64,000 nucleotides of DNA from Pegoplata infirma (GCA_963921195.1 OY992536.1:100962778-101026777); one strand, 5' to 3'; counted from the stretch's first letter, positions 33,697-44,839 are shown. Numbers and translations are program-made. Notes: generated from the sequence alone by a model not told the origin.

Positions 33697-34209
33697 TATA
33701 TTATTATTTGCAGTATACGCTGCATAATATTTCTATTTTCGAATTTCAAAGTTAATTTTACAATATTTTTGTTATTTTACAAATTTCCCAGATAATTTTA
33801 CAAAAAAAAAATTTAGTAAAATCACGAGATTCCTTGTATGTTTTATTTTGCCAAAAAAGTTGTTAATTTACAATTTTATTGATAAAAATCTGGTAAAATT
33901 ACAAAATAACTCGTAAAACTACAAAACAACTCGTAAAACTACAAAACATAAGCGTAGATATACTTTCCTTGTAAGAGATTGTACAATTTTCTTCTTCTAA
34001 TTCTAGATGACAGTAGAGTTTAACATGTATTAATATTTTTTTTAATATACTTGTAGTAGAAGATATTTTTTATTCGCTAAATAGTCTTGACAATGGAATC
34101 TGACAAATTCCGAAACAAGTGTCGACTAAGCTTTGCAAAAGTGAGTAGCATAAATAATTTTATAAACGGAAAAATAATATTATAAATAAAATTTTTGGGC
34201 CTCGAACAA
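33697..34209. repeat. TTTACAA fragment and an X-associated fragment
   Basis: 33770-33960 is TTTACAA-type sequence (ATTTACAATTTTATTGATAA, CTCGTAAAACTACAAAA). 34075-34150 (AATAGTCTTGACAATGGAAT, CTGACAAATTCCGAAACAAG, TGTCGACTAAGCTTTGCAAA) matches 41145-41205 beside the PBS array. Confidence 0.55.
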
Positions 34210-35872
34210 AAATTATACTTTAATCTAATTCAGAAAATTCTTGCAAATTTTTGGAAAAAATAATTAAAAAAGTAGACAAATTAAAGAAGACATGCTTTTC
34301 GGAATATGGGTTCCCAGTCTAATTTGGCCGATTGGATATATGAGGAGTTCCGGCTAAGACTTAAATTTTGAGGTAAAAAAGATGTGATTTTTGTTTTGAT
34401 GGCACATCGATGAAAGTTGGCATAAATATAAGCTATTTAAGAATAAGAAATTCGTTCGTGTCAATTAAATCGCGCAAGGGGGTCAAAAGTTATGGCGGTT
34501 TTAAGATTTAGCGGGTTTAAAAAACTTAAAAAAATTTTAAATATTTTTTTTCTACACATTTGTTGCATGCGTTATTAAAACATGCCAGGATATATCATTT
34601 CTTCTAACATATATGATATAAATTTAACCCTTAAATGACCAAACGATTTAAAAAAAAATATCTAAGTACCTAAAATTGCTATTAATTCGCGGTAAAAGAA
34701 AAGTTTCACAATTTTTTATAACATATTTAGGCAATGTGCGTTGGTTTTACTGAAAAAAAAATTACGGAAAATCGTATCATTGTACCAGTGTTTAAAAAAA
34801 TCGGTGATGCTTTTTTATAACAAGAAAATTTAATATGGTCCAAAAAATCTATAATCATCAAAATTTTTTAACCCGCCTCTGATTTTATGATGACACATCA
34901 AGTGGGCTTTCATTTAAAAAAAATTTCATCCGATTTCGTGTAAAGCCTTGGATGTGCCAGATCAAAACAGGTTTAGATAAAATCATCGCGCTTTCCGCTC
35001 AGAATGGCTTAAAGTAAAAAGTCAAAAAGCAAATCAGTTCTACTCGTTAAGGCACGTCTTTTGGTGTATTAAAATGAACATGATGCATTAATTGCTACTA
35101 AAAAAAATTGGAAACAGATTTGCAAATTTCGCTCAATTTTCAAAAAGGCCATAAAATTTTTGCAATTTTTTTTTTATAAACCCGCCAGTGATTTTTTTAT
35201 GTAAACTCCTAAAAAACTCGGTTTACGCAAGAGTCCACCAAATTTCGAATGAAACCGCGAATGTGCCTCGCGAAAAACTGGTATTTTAAAAAAAATACGT
35301 TTTTTCTTTCGAACTTTGATCTGCTGAAACTCCTTAACTATTCGTGGCACATTAACGGGATTAATTCCAAAATATTAAGAATTACAACAGCTACCAACTC
35401 TAGTTCAACTTTTTTCATTTTATAGAGGGGGCCGAAATCCCTGATCAAAAAACCTCGGAAATTTAAAAACTCTTAATTTTTGGTTTCAAAATTTAACCGT
35501 CTTATAACTTCTTACCAAGCGATGAAGCATCTATCAAGCCAACATTAAAATAATCTTTTATATGTACTGACTTTGTGTTATGCCGGAAAAGATTCAAATA
35601 TAAGGACAACTTAAAAAAAAATGCGAAAGAAGGTAAAGACTATGGATTATTTCAAGCCATTTTTATCGATTTTTCAACTTTAACCCTCTGTAACTTTTAC
35701 GGATAAAATGGGGTAATCCTGTAACATTGCTCAGTGATGGTTCAAGGTCTTGTTTACACAACTGCATTTACAGTTTTTCTAAATTCCAAAAACTGCCGGT
35801 TTTTTTAAACATTTATTTCAGTTTCACTGAGTTTATTTAAAAATTTAAAAAAGATTTCATGATATATTACAC
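34210..35872. other. 1.7 kb of unassigned non-coding DNA
   Basis: Less homopolymeric than its surroundings. Phrases such as GGTCAAAAGTTATGGCGGTT recur loosely, but I could not define ends, arms or a family. No reading frame of note. Confidence 0.4.
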
Positions 35873-36330
35873 TCAAAAAAAAAAGTTTGTAAAATTACAA
35901 GTAAATGGTCTTGTAATTCTATTTTACTAATATTTTTGTCTTTTTACAAAAATTGTTGTATATTTAACAAAACGAAAACTACAGTTTGCTTTGTAATTTT
36001 ACTATTATATGTTTGTAAATTTATTTTACAAATTTTTTAGGTAAATTTACAAAAAAGTGAATTATTGTACAAATTAAAAAAATATTACAAGGTATTTAGT
36101 TTTTTACACAAGAAAACTGTTACTGTACAACAGAATTTTACTTGATGTTATTTAGTCTTTCTACCAAAAAAATGTGTTATTACAAACCTTTTTTTTTAAG
36201 ATTGTTTACAAGATTTTCAGTTTGAAATGTATGTATTGAAAAGTACAAAATTCCAATGTAATTTTACAAAACTTTTTTTATGACTAGAATTAATGTTGTT
36301 TTACAAAAAAAAAATAATTATTCAACAATA
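35873..36330. mobile_element. TTTACAA-type repeat
   Basis: Starts ACACTCAAAAAAAAAAGTTT and holds many TTTGTAA/TTACAAA words. The expected inverted end (TTTTTGAGTGT) is not evident, so it is probably incomplete. Confidence 0.5.
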
Positions 36331-37079
36331 GGACACGCAAAAATTTTCTAAGTTCAGATTTTTTTTGCATTTTGGAGTAAAAAATTTAGTTAAAAATAAT
36401 TTTTTATAAATAAAAAATTTCATGAAAAATTTTTTTGGAAATTTTTTAAGTTCCGGACACAAAAATTTTTCAACTAATTGTAAGCTTTAGCAAAAAAAAA
36501 TAATTTTTACACCATTTTTGGTAATTTGCGTTAAGTAAAATACCACAATTTTTATGTGTTTCTACTATATAATTGCTCTATTTTTTTTTTGTATTTTTAC
36601 CATTTTTTTGGTAATTTTACCATATTTTTTTTGGTTTTTTTTTTTTTAAATTTAGCACCTAAAATGTCAATAAAAAGCTGCCAATTATGAAAAATTAGGT
36701 TTTTCTTATTTTAACAGGTACTTAAACATCCAATCTACAATATCCCAAATTTTTTCCAATTTTTTAAAAATAGTTGTGAAAATAATTCAAAATTCAAAAA
36801 AAAATTGTTATTTTTTGACTAATTTTTCCTGAAAATATAAGAAATTTCTTGTGTAGCCTCCTTCGCAATTCTCATATGTTCTACTTAAGAAAAACAAAAG
36901 TGTCGAAAAAAATAAAAAAGTGCAGTGGTATACATTAAAAAGTTAGTTAAAAGTGTTCAAGTGAAAAAAAAAATCATTTCAGGTTGTTGAAGTTCTACTC
37001 CAGCTGCCGAAGAAGGAAAAATAAGATGAATCAATGGAAAAAAACCTTTAAATTAACAATACAAAATATGTAAATAAAC
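36331..37079. other. AT-rich unassigned DNA
   Basis: Nothing recognised. A pyrimidine-rich TCATTTCAG at about 36976 is followed by a 13-codon frame (GTTGTTGAAGTTCTACTCCA onward) to TAA; see rejected items. Confidence 0.4.
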
Positions 37080-37296
37080 CAAATTTTTTGTAAATTTACA
37101 AAAAAATATGAAAATTTTAAAAAATATACAAGTTTTTTGCCATAAAAAAACAGTAGTTTAACCAAACAATTTGTAAATTTACAATTTTGGTTTCCGATTT
37201 TCTACTTTATTTTGTAAATTTACAACTTTTTTTGTATGTTTACAATTTGTTTTGTAAATTTTAATTTTTTTTTTTTGCAAATTTACAATTTTTATC
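37080..37296. mobile_element. TTTACAA-type repeat running into the gap
   Basis: TTTGTAAATTTACAA words repeated at close spacing up to the first N. The gap probably arose because this low-complexity repeat could not be assembled. Confidence 0.55.
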
Positions 37297-37496
37297 NNNN
37301 NNNNNNNNNNNNNNNNNNNNNNNNNNNNNNNNNNNNNNNNNNNNNNNNNNNNNNNNNNNNNNNNNNNNNNNNNNNNNNNNNNNNNNNNNNNNNNNNNNNN
37401 NNNNNNNNNNNNNNNNNNNNNNNNNNNNNNNNNNNNNNNNNNNNNNNNNNNNNNNNNNNNNNNNNNNNNNNNNNNNNNNNNNNNNNNNNNNNNNNN
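37297..37496. other. assembly gap, 200 N
   Basis: Exactly 200 unresolved bases. The round number suggests a placeholder of unknown true length. Frames spanning it are meaningless. Confidence 0.99.
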
Positions 37497-38340
37497 TTAT
37501 TGTGAAAAGAATCAATTTAAATTAAATAAATAAATGTAAATCAGAAAACAAACACGTTTTTTGCATTTTATATTGCATAATACTAAATGCTGCTGCTGCT
37601 GTTGTAGTAATAACAATAATTGATTTCAATTTCTTATCTTTCGAGCTGTGGTATTACACTTTTTTTAAGTACACAAAACAAAATTGTGAATTGAATTGAG
37701 AAAAAAAAACTGTAAAATAATATTCAGTCAATACTCTAGTTCTTATCTTAAGCTGACAATTAATGACAATTAATATTGCCACTGCTATTATTATGTATTT
37801 ACGATACTGGAGCTAAAAAAAAATAAAACAAAATAATTGTTGAAATTCAAATCAATGAAACAAAAAATTGTATAATGCAAAATTAAACAAAACACAATAC
37901 AACCTTTTTCTAAAAAAAAAATATTTCAACCATACAAAATCAAGACAATGTCTTGTACTACAGTTGTTAATTTCAAAAACCTTCTATATTGGTCTTTTGT
38001 CGTTATTTTTTTTTTTCTTTTTAAGTTTTTTTGTCTTAAATTGGAAGAAACAAAAAATTTAAATTGGGTCAAATTGCATTGATGCTGAATTGGTTGGTTG
38101 GTAGGTACGCTCGTTTCGTTGGTGGTTTTTATATATTTTGCTGGTCTGAATTTCAAGAAAAACTTGTTTCTTGAAAAAAATTTATAATTGCAAATCTGAA
38201 AAACGTGTACCCACTACACTCGACTACACTCTATTTACAAACTATAAGACTACAGATACTTAAGTTTTAACCCTTATTTGACAAGGAGAATATAGGTGGG
38301 ACAAAGTTTGAGGATGGGATCTTACACAATGCTATTTAAT
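37497..38340. other. AT-rich DNA with microsatellites
   Basis: CTGCTGCTGCTGTTG near 37588 and other short patches; no gene-like frame or transposon end. Confidence 0.5.
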
Positions 38341-39145
38341 AACAAATAGAAAAGTTAAATTCGACTTGGCCGAATCTATGAATACCCTCCACAATGCCCT
38401 TTTTAAGTGATAGTAAATTTTATAATGTTAAAAAATAACATTTTTGATTAGAAATATTTTATTTTGTGTAAAACAACTTTTTTTAGTAATTTTTTAAAAA
38501 ATTACAAATTTTTTATTTTGAGTGTAAATTTTTTTTTAGTGTAAAATTTTTTTCGAGTGTATTTTTTTAGTCTAAAAATATTTTTGAGTGACAGAAATAC
38601 GTTGTAAAATATTTTTGTGACTTACCAATTTTTTTAAAACATGTTTAACGGGTTTTCAACACGTTATTTTAAGGTGAAACTAATCTGAAATTCACGGTTT
38701 TGCTAATAACTTTTGAACTACTGGGCCCCATTTTACGGAATTTCAATATGAACTAAGCCACGGGTACGACAAATATTTATGTCAAGCATCCTCAGAATTT
38801 CCTTTCGAAAGTTAGCGTGTTTTTTATTTAATAAATTCACGAAAATCACTTGCTGAAATTCAGTCCTTTGCTCATAACTTTGGAACCACTGGACCGATTT
38901 CGTTGGACCAAGCTGAACAAGTAAATGCCCAACATATATGCCAAACTTCAGGAGTCTCCCTAAAGTCTTTCAAAAGTTAGCGTGTTTTCAACAGACAGAC
39001 GGACGGACGGACATCGCTAGATCGTCTTAAAATCGATCGAGGATAATGAATATATATACTTTATGGGGTCCTAGACCAATATTTCGAAGTGTTACAAACG
39101 AAATGACAAACTTATATATACCCTCTATCACAAGAGTGTGGGTAT
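38341..39145 (-). mobile_element. DL-3 DINE-like element, complete
   Basis: AACAAATAGAAAAGTTAAAT, TCGACTTGGCCGAATCTATG, AATACCCTCCACAATGCCCT, GTGATAGTAAATTTTATAAT, TTCAACACGTTATTTTAAGG, CAGACGGACGGACGGACATC, TATATACTTTATGGGGTCCT, ATTTCGAAGTGTTACAAACG and the end ATACCCTCTATCACAAGAGT. Two GAACCACTGG... blocks show an internal duplication. Non-coding. Confidence 0.8.
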
Positions 39146-40340
39146 GAAAATATAATTTTTCAAAGTTATTTTAAAGAGTTACCAAAAACACTGTAAGCGA
39201 GCCCCACGTTGGGAGTCAAAATGTTAGAATTTAAAAAAACTTGAAATTTTTTCCCAAAAATCAAAAAATATCTTAAGAAAAATACAGCCTGTAATTTAAG
39301 GTTCAAAACATTGAAAAATATTCAAGAAGAGAAAAAAAAATACAATTTTTAAAGCTTCTACATTTTAAAATATATATGCTGGCACCACTTTGGGAGCCAA
39401 AATTTAAGGATTTCAAAAAACTAGATTTTTTCCCCAAATAACAAAAAAATATTTTGAGAAAAATACAACTTATATTTTTAAATTTCAATACATTGAAAAT
39501 TATTAAAGAAGGGAAATTAAAAAACACAAATTATCAAAGTTATTTTAAAGAGTCACCAAAAACATAGTAATCGGGCCCCACATTGTTCGCCAAAATATTT
39601 AAGTTTTAACCCTTATAAGATAAGAGGAACATAAATAAAAATTTCTAAAGAAAAATACAACTTCTAATTTGAAGTCCAATACATTGAAAAAGATTAATGA
39701 ATAAAAACTATAACATAAAAACCCCACGTTGGGAGCCAAAATGTAAGGATTTAAAAAAAATGTTTTTTCCCCAAAATAACAAAAAATATCTTAAGCGAAA
39801 TACAACTTGTAATTTAAGGTACAATACAGTGAAAAATATTGAAGAAGAGAAATTAAAAAATACAATTTTTCAAAGTTATTTTAAAGAGTTACCAAAAACG
39901 AGCCCCACGTTGGGAGCCAAAATATGAGGATTTCAAAAAAACTTGAAATTTTCTCCCAAATAACAAATAATATCTTAAGGAAAATACAACTTGTAATTTA
40001 AGGTTCAATACATTGAAAAATATGGAAGAAGAAAAATAAAAAAATACAATTTTTCAAAGTCATTTTAAAGAGTTGGCAAAGACACTGTAAGCGAGCCCCA
40101 CGATGGGAGCCAAAATGCTAGGATTTCAAAAAAACTTGAAATTTTCTCCCAAATAACAAAAAATATCTTAACAAAAATACAACATGTAATGTAAGGTTCA
40201 ATACATTGAAATAAATTACATAACATACATTAAATAAATAAAAAGAAGAGGATTTAACAAGTGAGAGTGTTAAATTCGGCTGTGCCGAATCTTTTATACC
40301 CTCCAAAATGTAAACAAAAAAAAATTGACAGGGCCGTTTA

Positions 40341-40349
<9 letters not shown>

Positions 40350-40373
<24 letters not shown>
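40350..40373. repeat. 24-base G run in DL-1
   Basis: Uninterrupted G24. The same internal position carries G runs of 9-12 in the other DL-1 copies (21633, 31099, 31786, 62617). Confidence 0.9.
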
Positions 40374-40640
40374 TAGTTGATAGGGTCAGTGGGGCACGTT
40401 GAGAGCACCTTCCCATCGCGATAAATATACCAAATGTTTCATTTATTTAACAAAAATACAAAAAAACATGTAAAAACGTGTTTTTTTTAGAGGTTGGTTT
40501 AGTTCTTCAAGGGGGAACTTTTTTCCCCCTGGTCCGGTTGGACCAATTTCCGAACTTAACCTGCCTAGGAACATAATACATATTTGTGCCAAACTTGAGG
40601 TTCCTAGCTCTTTTATTTTGGACTGCATCGTGTTAACTAC

Positions 40641-40702
40641 AGACGGACGGACGGACGGACGGACGGACGGACGGACGGACGGACAGACGGACGGACGGAC
40701 AT
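40641..40702. repeat. (GGAC)n microsatellite
   Basis: About 15 near-perfect ACGG/GGAC tetranucleotides. This is the expanded form of the GTCCGTCCGTCTG block (minus strand) conserved in all DINE-like elements here. Confidence 0.9.
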
Positions 40703-41105
40703 CGCTAGAATGTCTTAAAATCGATCACTGATCAATAATATATATACTTTATGGGGTCCCCGACCGATATTTCGATGCGTTATACACGGAATGACAAAGT
40801 GAGTATACCCCCATACTGTAGTTGGAGGGTATAAAAAATATAATTTTTCAAAGTTAATTTAAAAAGTCACCAACTACAATGTAAGCTGGCCCCACGTTGT
40901 GCCATTAATTTTAATTCCAATACATTAAAAATGATTGAAGAAGCGAAATTAAAAAATAAAATTATTCAAAGTTATTTTAAAGAGTTACCAAAAACACTAT
41001 AAGCGGGCCCCACGTTGGGCGCCAAAATGTAAGGATTTCAAAAAACTTGAATTTTTTTTCCCAAATAACTAAAAAATTCTAAAGAAAAAAGCAACTTGTA
41101 ATTTA

Positions 41106-41240
41106 AAGTGCAATATATTTAAATATATGGGGCCCTTGCTAAATAATCTTGACAATGATATCTGACAAATTCCTAAACACGTGTCGATTAAGTCTTGCAA
41201 AAGTGACAACAATAAACAAATTTAAAATAGAAAAAAGATT
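41106..41240. mobile_element. X-associated fragment, left part
   Basis: TAATCTTGACAATGATATCT, GACAAATTCCTAAACACGTG and TCGATTAAGTCTTGCAAAAG match 34080-34145. It appears to continue at 44030 beyond the G-element insertion. Confidence 0.55.
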
Positions 41241-41413
41241 ACACCGTCCGACAAAAATAAAAAACAATAGTTGAACATAAACTGGATAGTATACGTTTGA
41301 AACTAGGGACTAAATGTAGTAAAACTGCATTTACAGTTTTTCTTTTCGTGATCCCGTTTCCTTTTAAAAGGACTTCAAAGTTTTTGAGGACTAAATTTTA
41401 TAAAATATTTTTT

Positions 41414-43441
41414 TATACCCATTCACTCTAGTGATAGAGGGTATACATAAGTTTGCCATTCCATTTGTAACACCTCGAAATATTGGTTTAGGACCCATAA
41501 AGCATATATTCATGATCCTCGATCGATTTTAAGACGATCTAGAGATGTCCGTCCGTCCGTCTGTCAGTCTGTCTATTGGAAAAACGCTAAATTTTGAAAG
41601 ACTTTACGGAGGCTCCTGAAGTTTGTCATATACATATGTTGGGTATTTACCTGGTCAGGTTAGTATTGCAATCCAGCAAAGTCGAACCAGTGGTTCGAAA
41701 GTTATGACCAAAAGACTGAATTTCGATAAGGGTTTTTCGTGAATATACGAGATAACTTTTGAAAGGCAACTCTGAGGGTGCTGAAGCTTGTCATATATAT
41801 TTGCCGTTCCCCTGGCCTAGTTCGAGTTGAACTTCAGCCCAATCGGTCCAGTGGTTCAAAAGTTATTAGCAAAACCGTGAATTTCAGATTAGTTTCACCT
41901 TAAATTCACGTCTCGAAACCCGTTAAACATGTTTTAAAAACATTGGTAAGTAACAAATATATTTTACAACGTATTTTTGTCACTCAAAAATATTTTTACA
42001 TTAAAAAAAAAAATACGCTCGAAAAAAATTTTACACTCAAAAAAAATTTTACACTCAAAACAAAAATTAAGTAAATTTTTTTTTTCAAAAATTACTAAAA
42101 AAAAAAGTTTTTTTTACAAAAAATAAAATATTTCTAATCAGTAATATTATTTTTTTCGGGGGGGTGAAATAAAGCCATAGGCAATAAGGCCATATGGCAT
42201 TATTTCCCAATGAGTTGAGAAATAAAGCCATATGGCCTTATTACCAACCACTGTTGGAAATAAAGCCATATATGGCTTTATTACTCATTTGAAAATTTAT
42301 AAAAGTATTCGTCATTAATTTCCGGAGAGTGTAGGGGAAAATGTGGAAAAATTTTTCCATTAAATCCTGCTACCCAAAAAAAAAAATTATTTATGGAGTT
42401 TGTAATCCTTAAGCCCGGCCGAAGGCCGGCTACACAGAAAGACTTTTTTGTTAAACAATCTTTAAATTAAAAATCCTGCTAACAAAAAAATGGTTCCTCT
42501 AGGCCCCTCTGAGTTCAGAGGTTCCTGGAATGTGGGTTTTTAATTAAAAGAAAGTTAAACAAAAATAGTCAAGGTCTTATCGCCCAAAACCGTAAATCTC
42601 ATATCGCCCAAGCTACGACATATAACCCAAAATGGTAGGTTTAAAAATGTTATTTCTCCCAAAACAAAATTGTCAAAAAATCCAAAATATTTTTTTTTTG
42701 AGCGAAATGTCGAAATTACGACTTCTATGATTTGTTTTTTTGTAATAAAGGTTTTCTGCGTAGCCGGCCTTCGGCCGGGCTTAGGGATTACAAACTCCAT
42801 GCATTAAACCCACCCTCTCTGCAAACCAAAGCTATTTTGGTTATCAGGCCTGTTTGAGGCATAACAAATTTGATAGCGCAAAGGCCTGCTACCCTAGAAA
42901 ACTTTACTTTGCGGAGAGGGTGGGTTTAATGCATGGATTTTGTAAGCCCGGCCGAAGGCCGGCTACACAGAAAAACTTTTTTGTTAAACAATCTTTAAAT
43001 TAAAAACCCTGCCAATAAAAAATTGGTGCCTCTAGACCCTTCTAAGTTCCGAGGTTCGTGGTATATGTGGTTTTTTAATTTAAAGATAGTCAAAAAAAAA
43101 ATTTTTTTCTCCATAAATTAATTTAGCGGCTTCGCTAAATATTTTTTTTTTTTGGGTAGCAGGATTTACGGGGAAATATATTTCCACATTTTCAACTGAT
43201 ATGGCTTTATTTCCACTTTGGTTGCAAAATCAATATGACTTTATTGCTCAATCGTGTTGGTAATAAAGCCATATGGCCTTATTTCCCATTGAATTGAGAA
43301 ATAAGGCCATATGGCCTTATTGCCTATGGCTTTATTTCACCCCCCCATTTTTTTCACGTTAGAAAATTTACTATCACTTAAAAAGGGCATTGAGTAGGGT
43401 ATTCATAGATTCGGCCAAGTCGAATTTAACTTTTCTACTTG
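41414..43441 (+). mobile_element. DL-3 DINE-like element nested in the G-element
   Basis: Starts TATACCCATTCACTCTAGTG, has GTCCGTCCGTCTGTCAGTC, GGTTCGAAAGTTATGACCAA and CACGTCTCGAAACCCG, and ends ATTCGGCCAAGTCGAATTTA then ACTTTTCTACTTG. Its G-element host is colinear with the uninterrupted copy 1. It is itself split by the fold-back at 42158-43346. Confidence 0.85.
42158..43346. mobile_element. FB-H, 1189-bp fold-back with perfect 9-bp duplication
   Basis: Ends GGGGGGGTGAAATAAAGCCA and TGGCTTTATTTCACCCCCCC. ATTTTTTTC lies immediately outside on both sides (42149-42157, 43347-43355), and other DL-3 copies (such as 49550) show the site unoccupied. Terminal arms consist of repeated GCCATATGGCCTTATT words. 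Inside are two direct copies of a block beginning AAGCCCGGCCGAAGGCCGGC (about 42411 and 42947) and one inverted copy (about 42759-42783), and TAATGCATGG(A) faces its inverse near 42795. No transposase ORF. A 9-bp duplication with long repetitive TIRs suits a fold-back/MULE-type element. Confidence 0.85.
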
Positions 43442-43513
43442 CCCTAGGATGCCACTAGGGATAGCAAATAAAGAGGAGATTATCCCCTAATTTTCCTATT
43501 TTATTAGTTTTAC

Positions 43514-43545
43514 ATTGGCCCGATATGAGGTCATATCGGGCCAAT
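43514..43545. repeat. 32-nt hairpin, 15-bp perfect arms
   Basis: ATTGGCCCGATATGA, a GG loop, then the exact complement ending at 43545. It is absent from the G-element copy 1 (24580-24600 reads straight through), so it came with the local insertion. Confidence 0.9.
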
Positions 43546-43660
43546 TTTCGGATCAGATCATATATGAGCATATGTGGAGGCATATATGATAATATATGGT
43601 TATATAAATCCATATATGATCCATATATCTTCATATATGATCATATATATTTCATTTTTA
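43546..43660. repeat. ATATATG-type short repeats
   Basis: About ten variants of CATATATGAT in 100 bp, directly after the hairpin and also absent from G-element copy 1. Confidence 0.75.
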
Positions 43661-44029
43661 CCCGGAATACCAGGAAAAATAAGGTATGTTACGTCCTTTT
43701 AAATATCATTCAAAATTTTGAACAAAATATTTTGATAAAGTTTTCAAATGACTTTATTCACATCCTTTTATTCCGATAGGGCAAAATGAAAGAATGAAAA
43801 AATTAGGGGAGATCCTCCCCATTCATCTGCCATCACCAGTACCATCCTAGGGCAAGTACAAATATTTCCAAAATATTTTACAATATGTATCCTTTAAAAC
43901 TTTGAAGTCTTTTTAAAAGGAAACAGGATCACGAAATGAAAAACTGTAAATGCAGTTTTTCTCCATTTGATCTCTATTTTCAGACGCATTCCAGCCGGTT
44001 CATGTTTAATATTGGTTGTCGGACGGTGT

Positions 44030-44180
44030 TATCTTCAAAATTATTCTAAAAGAATATCATAGTTTTAATTAGTAAAGAAAATAATTACCTCGAACTAGAA
44101 TAAACATACTTAATACAAATATAATATTTTAAAGGTCGAATAAAACAATTTTTATTTTCTAATGCAAATTAATCAGAATT
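44030..44180. mobile_element. X fragment, right part
   Basis: ATCATAGTTTTAATTAGTAA, AGAAAATAATTACCTCGAAC and TAGAATAAAC match the inverse of 15265-15345, so the G-element landed in an X copy. Confidence 0.6.
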
Positions 44181-44390
44181 TGTCAAAGTTATTTTAAAGA
44201 GTCACTAAAGAAACTGTAGACGGGCCCCACGATGGGCGCCATTTGTATTGATTACTATAAATGGCGCTATGCGCCAGTTTGCTAAAATTTTATTGATTTT
44301 TATTGAATAGAGTTGGTTTTCAACATAAATCTAGTCAACTTTGTTACTTAAATCTTTAGTTTCCCCACAGTTAAGGGTTAACAAACATCC
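44181..44390 (-). mobile_element. PBS unit next to a possible LTR end
   Basis: 44186-44241 is a ninth array unit (TTATTTTAAAGAGTCACTAA, then GGGCCCCACGATGGGCGCCA). To its right, TTTGTATTGATTACTATAAA and CCCACAGTTAAGGGTTAACA followed by AACA would, on the minus strand, be TGTT...ACA directly before the primer-binding site. That strand also carries two AATAAA words. This is the position and form of the 3' end of a 5' LTR. No second LTR copy or gag/pol sequence is visible in the window, so the LTR call is tentative. Confidence 0.45.
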
Positions 44391-44839
44391 AATTCCAAAA
44401 CCATTCATTCATTCACTTATTCATTTATTCAATGGCCACCTACACACTAATTTTTTGTGATTTCAATGCAAAAAAAAAGTCTTAAAGTCTATAAATAAAA
44501 TGCAAAATTAGAGAAAAAAAAAAAATCACAAAAATAGCAAAAAAAAACTGCTTAAATGCTAAGTCATTAACAGGAAATTGTCAATTACATTGAATTTGCT
44601 TTTTTATAGATTTTGCATCAAAATTATTTGTATGGCATAAAAAAAATCTTAGAAGATGTATAAAAAAAATTATTAACGATTGTAAATATGGAGATAATTT
44701 TATGAGCTTTTTTATTAATTTTCTTTTGACTACAGGATTTGAAATGCACACCTTTATGCAAGAAATTTCTATCAATCCCAGTAAAAGTTTTAATTACTTT
44801 TTAAAAAGCACACAAAACAAACGGTATCCACGAGAAGAT
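44391..44839. other. AT-rich unassigned DNA
   Basis: CATTCATTCATTCACTTATT patch near 44402; nothing else recognised. Confidence 0.5.

Larger units (their letters stand above)
40256..40833 (-). mobile_element. DL-1 DINE-like element inserted in the PBS array
   Basis: AACAAGTGAGAGTGTTAAAT, TCGGCTGTGCCGAAT, a 24-base G run at 40350-40373, ATCGCGATAAATATACCAAA, GAACTTTTTTCCCCCTGGTC, a GGAC tetranucleotide run at 40641-40702, ACATCGCTAGAATGTCTTAA and GTAGTTGGAGGGTATA. Array units continue on both sides. Confidence 0.85.
39165..41105 (-). repeat. tandem array of units carrying a tRNA-Lys primer-binding site
   Basis: Eight units, roughly 120-220 bp apart, each hold a variant of GAGCCCCACGTTGGGAGCCA: at about 39198, 39381, 39571, 39720, 39898, 40091, 40885 and 41003. 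Each is followed to the right by AAAAT..AGGATTT, AACTTGAAATTTT, TAACAAAAAATATCTTAAG and CATTGAAAAATAT blocks. The reverse complement TGGCNCCCAACGTGGGGC is the primer-binding site of tRNA-Lys(CUU)-primed LTR retroelements. The array therefore looks like an amplified retroelement leader, reading leftward. A DL-1 element interrupts it at 40256-40833. Confidence 0.75.
41241..44029. mobile_element. G-element, copy 2, interrupted by DL-3
   Basis: Ends ACACCGTCCGACAAAAATAA and GGTTGTCGGACGGTGT. Outer arms are colinear with copy 1 (24334-24975). After 41410 the sequence switches to DL-3 and returns at about 43442 with CCTAGGATGCCACTAG, the copy-1 continuation. A further insertion or expansion, absent from copy 1, occupies about 43516-43660. 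Confidence 0.85.

Noticed and set aside
36968..37024. possible last exon after TCATTTCAG
   Set aside because: A 13-codon frame to TAA behind a pyrimidine-poor acceptor is too weak. No upstream exon or conserved protein is visible.
37236..37515. open frames across 37297-37496
   Set aside because: They consist of the N gap.
39198..39218. tRNA-Lys gene
   Set aside because: Only the last about 20 bases of the tRNA match, repeated many times and with a CCA that is not encoded in eukaryotic tRNA genes. No D, anticodon or acceptor 5' arm lies upstream.
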